A stretch of 64,000 nucleotides of DNA from Acanthacorydalis orientalis (taxonomy: Eukaryota > Arthropoda > Insecta > Megaloptera > Corydalidae), in NCBI GenBank assembly GCA_034766995.1, contig CM068315.1:17028010-17092009 (forward strand), in the 5' to 3' direction. Position 1 is the stretch's first letter. The number at the start of each line of letters is the position of its first letter. Made by a program: the position numbers and the translations under genes. The notes under the pieces were generated by a model, which ran no database searches, was not told the origin of the DNA, and was given only the letters and a program-made list of their open reading frames with translations. Below, piece after piece: positions 58,997 through 64,000 of the stretch.

Positions 58997-61900
58997 TAGA
59001 AACAAATCATAAAAAGATTAATATATTTCATTTCCCAATGGATTTTCGACTTTTTATAGATATAATCATGTGTTTACTTAATCGTACATGAAAGAGTGAC
59101 TTATTGTTTATACTCTCAGATAAAAATCTTCAAAAAACATCTTGAGTGAGACAACAAATACAAGTATATTTTTAATGTGTAACTAAGTTGAGATGAATGT
59201 CTGTTAATTTAATATATTTTATTAAATATATTAATTAAAAACGAGGTAACATTGTTATTTTTACTGAAAAATTACAAGAAATTTCTCTAACAAAAAAATA
59301 AATTGTCGATCTGTTACTAAAAGAATATTTTAATTTTTATAATGAAAAAAATGTAACAATTGTCTATTTAATTTTTTTAATACATTTCTTTTTTTACTGA
59401 ATAACTATTAGAAATGTTAATTAGATTAATTTAATTATTCGATTTAATTTTTCAAATTCAAATAAAAATGTGAAAGTAGTCATATAAATGCTTAACTAAA
59501 CATTATTAAATCAATTACCGTTAAATAAACGTTCAGTTCGACTCGTTGTAAAAGCTTTATGTACAAAAAGTAAAATAATAATCGTTGGTATTGAAAGTAC
59601 TTTGTATGAAACGTCGTGTAATATATTTCCAATAAAAAACTTCAGTGCGTTGTATGATATAATAGCTATGTGGCTGTAGATAGTCGTTTATTTCTTTAAT
59701 TTTCCACTGTTCATATATACTTTTTATATATTTATATTTTTTATTTAATTCAGAAAAAAAATCATCTGAGAATACATAATGTAATTTATTTAAATAGTGA
59801 ATATACATTAATAAATATAATTTTGTTTCAGAATAGTAAAAAAAAGATAGAATCGTATTCTATTAACGTCTTTTTACCGAGTCTCGATAGAACAGTTTAT
59901 TTGCCATCTGTTTAATAATCTCGAGTATAAGATAGCATTGTATGATTTAAATTATTAATTTCCTTGGTTATAATGAGTGCTCGGAGTTTTCGAACTACTG
60001 AATACAGATCACATTCAATTTCAAACAGAAACAATATGAAGTTTAGCAATGTGTCGTGTTAGTAACCGCAGACTAGTTATTTTCTTGTTAAGTCCAAAGT
60101 TTATACGCTCGCATTTCGTTCATTATATGCACGGAAACAGAAGTAGAATTAGCAGCAGTTGATATCAACTCCACGAAGATGATATAATAATGTAATTTGG
60201 TGGTTACAGATGAGAGCATATATTAACAGATGCTCGTCAACTTTTATTGTTATATAGAAGTTTCCAAATCCGAACGGACTTCAATTTCTAGTTTGCTTGC
60301 TTGTTTCAGGGAACTAATTTCATGCAAGTATAGATACGAAACGTACGATTACTGATATACACACATATATATCCTATGTAAAGCGACGTTCAAATGCTTC
60401 CAGATATATGTATATCTTGTTTATATGTACATTGGCTGTTTGTTGTACGGATGTCTGGAAAAACTTTTTAATTATCATGTCGTTTCAAAGTCAAACGGTA
60501 AATATTAATGGAAGTTTCAAAATTACGACAAATAACGTAATCTTACTAGAGGAATATTTAATGATTTTTAGTCGACTAACAATTTATACATTTAAATTTA
60601 ATGTCTTTTTAATTTGTATTTTGAAACTTACAAATTATTCATTTTTTAAAACTGTAAATAATACAAACATTCATAAACTATAAAAAATACTTTTATATAG
60701 ATGATTTTAATTTCTTTTTACGCTTGAAAGACAACGTTCAATTAAAAATAAGATGCTGGAAGACAATTTACACGATTCTAAAAGAAAACTTTTCCGTCTA
60801 ATATATGAGAATGAAATAGAGAAACATTAGGGGAGATTTCTTTTAAACTTAATGTCGTATGTTATATTAGTGACCTGTGAAATAAGGGATCGAATACATG
60901 AGCCACCCTAGTATATTTTTTTATTAAAATAAATCTCCTTCTCAATAAAACGCAGCCGTTCTTCTAAAAAAATTAAAACTTTTTCTATAAATTATCATTC
61001 ACAATAGTAATTGTTTAAAACAACGAACACCTAAAATTTTATGTGCATTTTACTTCGAAATCTTAGAATAGATACACATACTTCAGAAACAAATTGCTTG
61101 TTTAAAAATGTGTAGTTTCATTTATATTCAAGATCGTACCTATAAAACTAGACAGACATAAAAAAGTTAAATATACACTTTTTATACACACTTGACGAAA
61201 TTATTTCATATAAGAACGGTAATATCACAAGCTCATGCTAACGTAAAATTTATGCACGGTGTGCTTGTACTCAAGTAAAGTTACAACTTCATCGTCATTA
61301 CATAAAGTTACATGTCATGTTCCCTCTTCTATGACAACAATATCTTAATATTTACAATGTTCATCGTATCATTGAGTTGACACAGTCGGCGTTCCAGTTT
61401 ACTTATGAACAGTTAAATTACATAATATTCTGTAATGTAAGGCCTATTTGCTCGTGACATTAAATTTAATACAAGGGAATGCTAGACGATTTTATCAATA
61501 AACGGTACTCAGATTTTAAAGATCAGACAAATATTTATCCGGCTCGATTCGATGTTCAGGAGATCTCTATAAAAGCAAACACGCTCGCATTACAATATTT
61601 TATGGCCACGTTCCACTTGAATAGTCGAATTTAAATTTAAAGATTTTATAATTTTTACTCTATAAAATGAAATCGTTTTCTTGACTGAGTTTTATAATAA
61701 CCGATTCACTTTGTATCTCTTTACAAATTTTTGTATCTGTCTTAATAATTTCATTTATTTATTTACATATCACCGTTCATAGTGCAAAAAAACTCAAACT
61801 GTAATTTATTTAATTATAAATATAGAAATTTTAACACAGAATATCAATAAATATAATCGTTTTTTTAAATAATTAATGCGATAAATAATTTAAAATTCTA

Positions 61901-63546
61901 ACTGATTGTAAGTTATTTTCATATTAAAAAGTCTTAGCTCAAAATTAATTACAAATTATAATTATTAAGCACGTGCATGCCCTTCCGAGAAAACGTTAAC
62001 TTTAATCACGTCCAAGTTTTACTCTTCTAAACCATAGAAATGTTTCATTAGATTCTCTGAAGTAAAGATACAGTGTACTTGTTAAGAAGTACAACGCAGA
62101 GTTTGTGTCCGGTGAGGTACGTTAAGTAAAAGCCAGTGTAAAGTTTTAACTTAAAGTACGCTGGAGTATTGTTGAGGTCACTTTAAATTAAAATACTTTC
62201 CACATAATTCTATAATATCCGAAACAGCAATTTAATTGTGACGTGTTTGGGTGTAGTATCTTAAGATACTTAGAGTATGTTTAGAGTTTAATCTCTGATA
62301 TATAACTACTGCTCCAGTATACGGATATCGATTCATAATAAACGTAGCAAAGTTTCCCGTGTTTCATTAATAATGCGAGTCAATTAAATGAATATAATGG
62401 TTGCGTTCAGTGGACCTGCTTCTATGCATACATAATTTGAATAAAATGTTTTAATTTCAAACAATGATTAACATATTAATTAACTGATTATCGCATAGAG
62501 ACGGGCAAATGTTAAAAAAGAACACTTTATATTTTTTTGAACGATATCAATCGTAAAACACAATCAATTAGTTAATTACGTTAGAGTTACATCAAAGCAA
62601 ACTTCTGAGTAATGCTTTAAACAAACATTTTGTTCTAGAATTAAAACGGCTCGAACAAGCAACCTGAATATATCGATGTTGATAGAACACTGTACTGAAA
62701 GCGGTCTATGTTTACTGTCATGTAATTAATTAATTTTCTAGAAGTTGCACTAAAGTTATGACGCTTTAAGCGAATAGAATAAATTCGAAGAAAATAATGC
62801 TTTTATCGATAATAAGACAGAAATTAAAAAAACACTTCTATTAAATATTTTTTCAAAAAACAAAATAATCCACTCCTAACAGTGCATTTAATAAGAATAT
62901 TATTTATTGTAAAGAATCATATATTTTCATATTTTATTTTATAAAAAAACATTGTAATTTTTTCAAAAATATTTTTTAAACTAGGGGACTTTACTCTCTA
63001 CGTTTGCCGACCCCCGAAGGGCTTCGAACCCCGCGCGCTTCGCTTGGTCTCGTTAAGTGTTAACATTTTTTAAATGAAGAATGAAAAACAAAATAAAGAT
63101 ATTTTTAATTAAAATTCAATTTTTTGATTTTTTTTAATGAAACCGCGAAAATAGTGAAAATGAAAAGAAAATTTATTGTAAACTTATTCTAAAACTTCTG
63201 TGTACACGTTATTCGTAATTGATTTGTATTCTTCGGTACACTGAAACTTCGTACCCTGCTTATAGGTACATCTGGAGAGACTAGGTTTGCTACACGTCCC
63301 GTATTTTACATCGAATTTTGCTATCCCGAATTGTGCTTCTAGGGATAGCATGTCCTGTATTTTAATGAAAAGATGAAATTATAAATATTATATTAAACAT
63401 TTATAATTTTAAATATTCTTTTCAAATAATTTAACTTAAATCGATTTAAAGAAAAAAAATAAATAAAAAAATTTTGAAAATTGAAGGAAGAAAAATAAAT
63501 ATTATAGAAATACTCCATGTTTTATAAGAAACTTCTGAAATAACTG
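58997..63546. other. No gene recognised apart from a GC island
   Basis: AT-rich throughout. An 84-codon minus frame at 59557-59808 and a 91-codon plus frame at 60408-60683 show no domain. The GC-rich island at 62998-63060 is listed separately. Confidence 0.5.
62998..63060. repeat. GC-rich island related to 19081-19204
   Basis: About 60 bp (TCTACGTTTGCCGACCCCCG … CGCGCTTCGCTTGGTCTCG) in AT-rich DNA, alignable with the left part of the island at 19081. The minus strand contains GGTTCGAAGCC, a perfect match to the pol III B-box consensus, but no matching A box or tRNA fold was found. Confidence 0.45.
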
Positions 63547-64000
63547 ACAAATTTACTCCAACAAATTTGAAGACAGTTCTTAATGAAATTGAAATTTCGA
63601 AAACAATGAAAGATATTTTTTAAATGAAATAGAATTTTTATGGCATATGTTACAATTATTTGCAAAAATGGATAACTCCTCTTAAGCACTTTAATATGTT
63701 TATCTGGATGGCTTTAAAAGTAATTCCATATTGGGAACAAATTGAGAATACCTATACGTATTTAAAAACTAAGAACATTGACATCGACGACAACGAATTA
63801 TTTGATGAGGTAATACTTCACAGAAAATGTTTTGAAGAAGGAACCAAGAATGAGGAGTGGTGCAAGAAAAATCTTGCCATGAGAAATGGACGGCTATATT
63901 AAAACAAATTAAAACTAAGCAACAATATTCTGGGTTGCTGAAATTTTGTGAATACTTATTCAGCATTCTTGCTGACAATGCTCATGTTGAAAGAATTTTT
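63547..64000 (+). pseudogene. hAT-like transposase C-terminal region, cut by window edge
   Basis: Plus frames read NLKTVLNEIEISKTMKDIF, stops, then WITPLKHFNMFIWMALKVIP, WEQIENTYTYLKTKNIDID, NELFDEVILHRK and NEEWCKK, stopping at TAA 63900-63902. In another frame LKFCEYLFSILADNAHVERIF follows to the last base. The final segment is the hallmark of the hAT C-terminal dimerisation region (a P/L-x-x-N-A-x-V-E-R-x-F motif). The protein probably continues a few codons beyond the window. Stops and at least one frameshift show it is not functional. It may be a hAT-like multicopy relative of ZMYM/ZBED-type proteins. Confidence 0.7.

Noticed and set aside
59557..59808. An 83-residue minus-strand frame with a plausible-looking protein
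   Set aside because: No domain, no splice signals or neighbours that support it. Frames of this length are expected a few times by chance in 64 kb of this composition.
62998..63060. tRNA gene suggested by GGTTCGAAGCC on the minus strand
   Set aside because: No acceptor stem, anticodon arm or A box could be placed around the B-box-like string.

Overview
The window is strongly AT-rich DNA from an arthropod, most likely an insect. The evidence is several mariner lineages, remains of LINE, hAT and other mobile-element proteins, and about forty (TA)n tracts. Species cannot be fixed from the sequence. I found no intact single-copy gene, no rRNA, no convincing tRNA and no CRISPR array. What can be supported is a graveyard of transposable elements in gene-poor (intergenic or intronic) DNA.

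The best-defined objects are seven mariner copies with terminal inverted repeats (TIRs) and TA target duplications at both ends: 5538-6479 (+), 8242-9499 (+), 22211-23475 (-), 25347-26599 (-), 34856-36125 (-), 52802-53938 (+) and 57719-58996 (+). An eighth, end-to-end fused remnant lies at 32170-32505 (-). They represent at least five TIR/protein lineages. All are dead, each through a different set of stops, frameshifts or catalytic changes.

A separate family of short mariner derivatives (about 535-570 bp) occurs five times: 392-952, 16911-17444, 49627-50190, 50797-51355 and 55341-55909. Two further 3' pieces lie at 1081-1194 and 1491-1694. All keep the transposase DNA-binding part and then jump straight to the 3' TIR at the same place. 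This looks like one ancestral deletion followed by amplification, i.e. a miniature element family. Two copies share a further flanking repeat (X-repeat).

Other mobile remnants: LINE 3'-end coding at 17575-17947 and probably 18316-18440; an internally deleted LINE inside a (TA)n tract at 54919-55318; an endonuclease-like domain at 32970-33467; a TE-linked uncharacterised protein at 4264-4988 (-); and the C-terminus of a hAT-like transposase running off the right edge (63547-64000). A dispersed AT-rich repeat with inverted arms occurs about eight times.

Non-TE structure includes a perfect 118-bp palindrome (1655-1772), a 279-bp-period tandem duplication (31061-31585), a GC-richer inverted-repeat element (37753-37917), two related GC-rich islands (19081-19204 and 62998-63060) and unexplained GC-rich islands at 11262-11395 and 28895-29135. 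These structures have no evident joint function. The plausible links are evolutionary: TA-targeting elements landing in TA tracts, and short derivatives once mobilised by full-length mariners.
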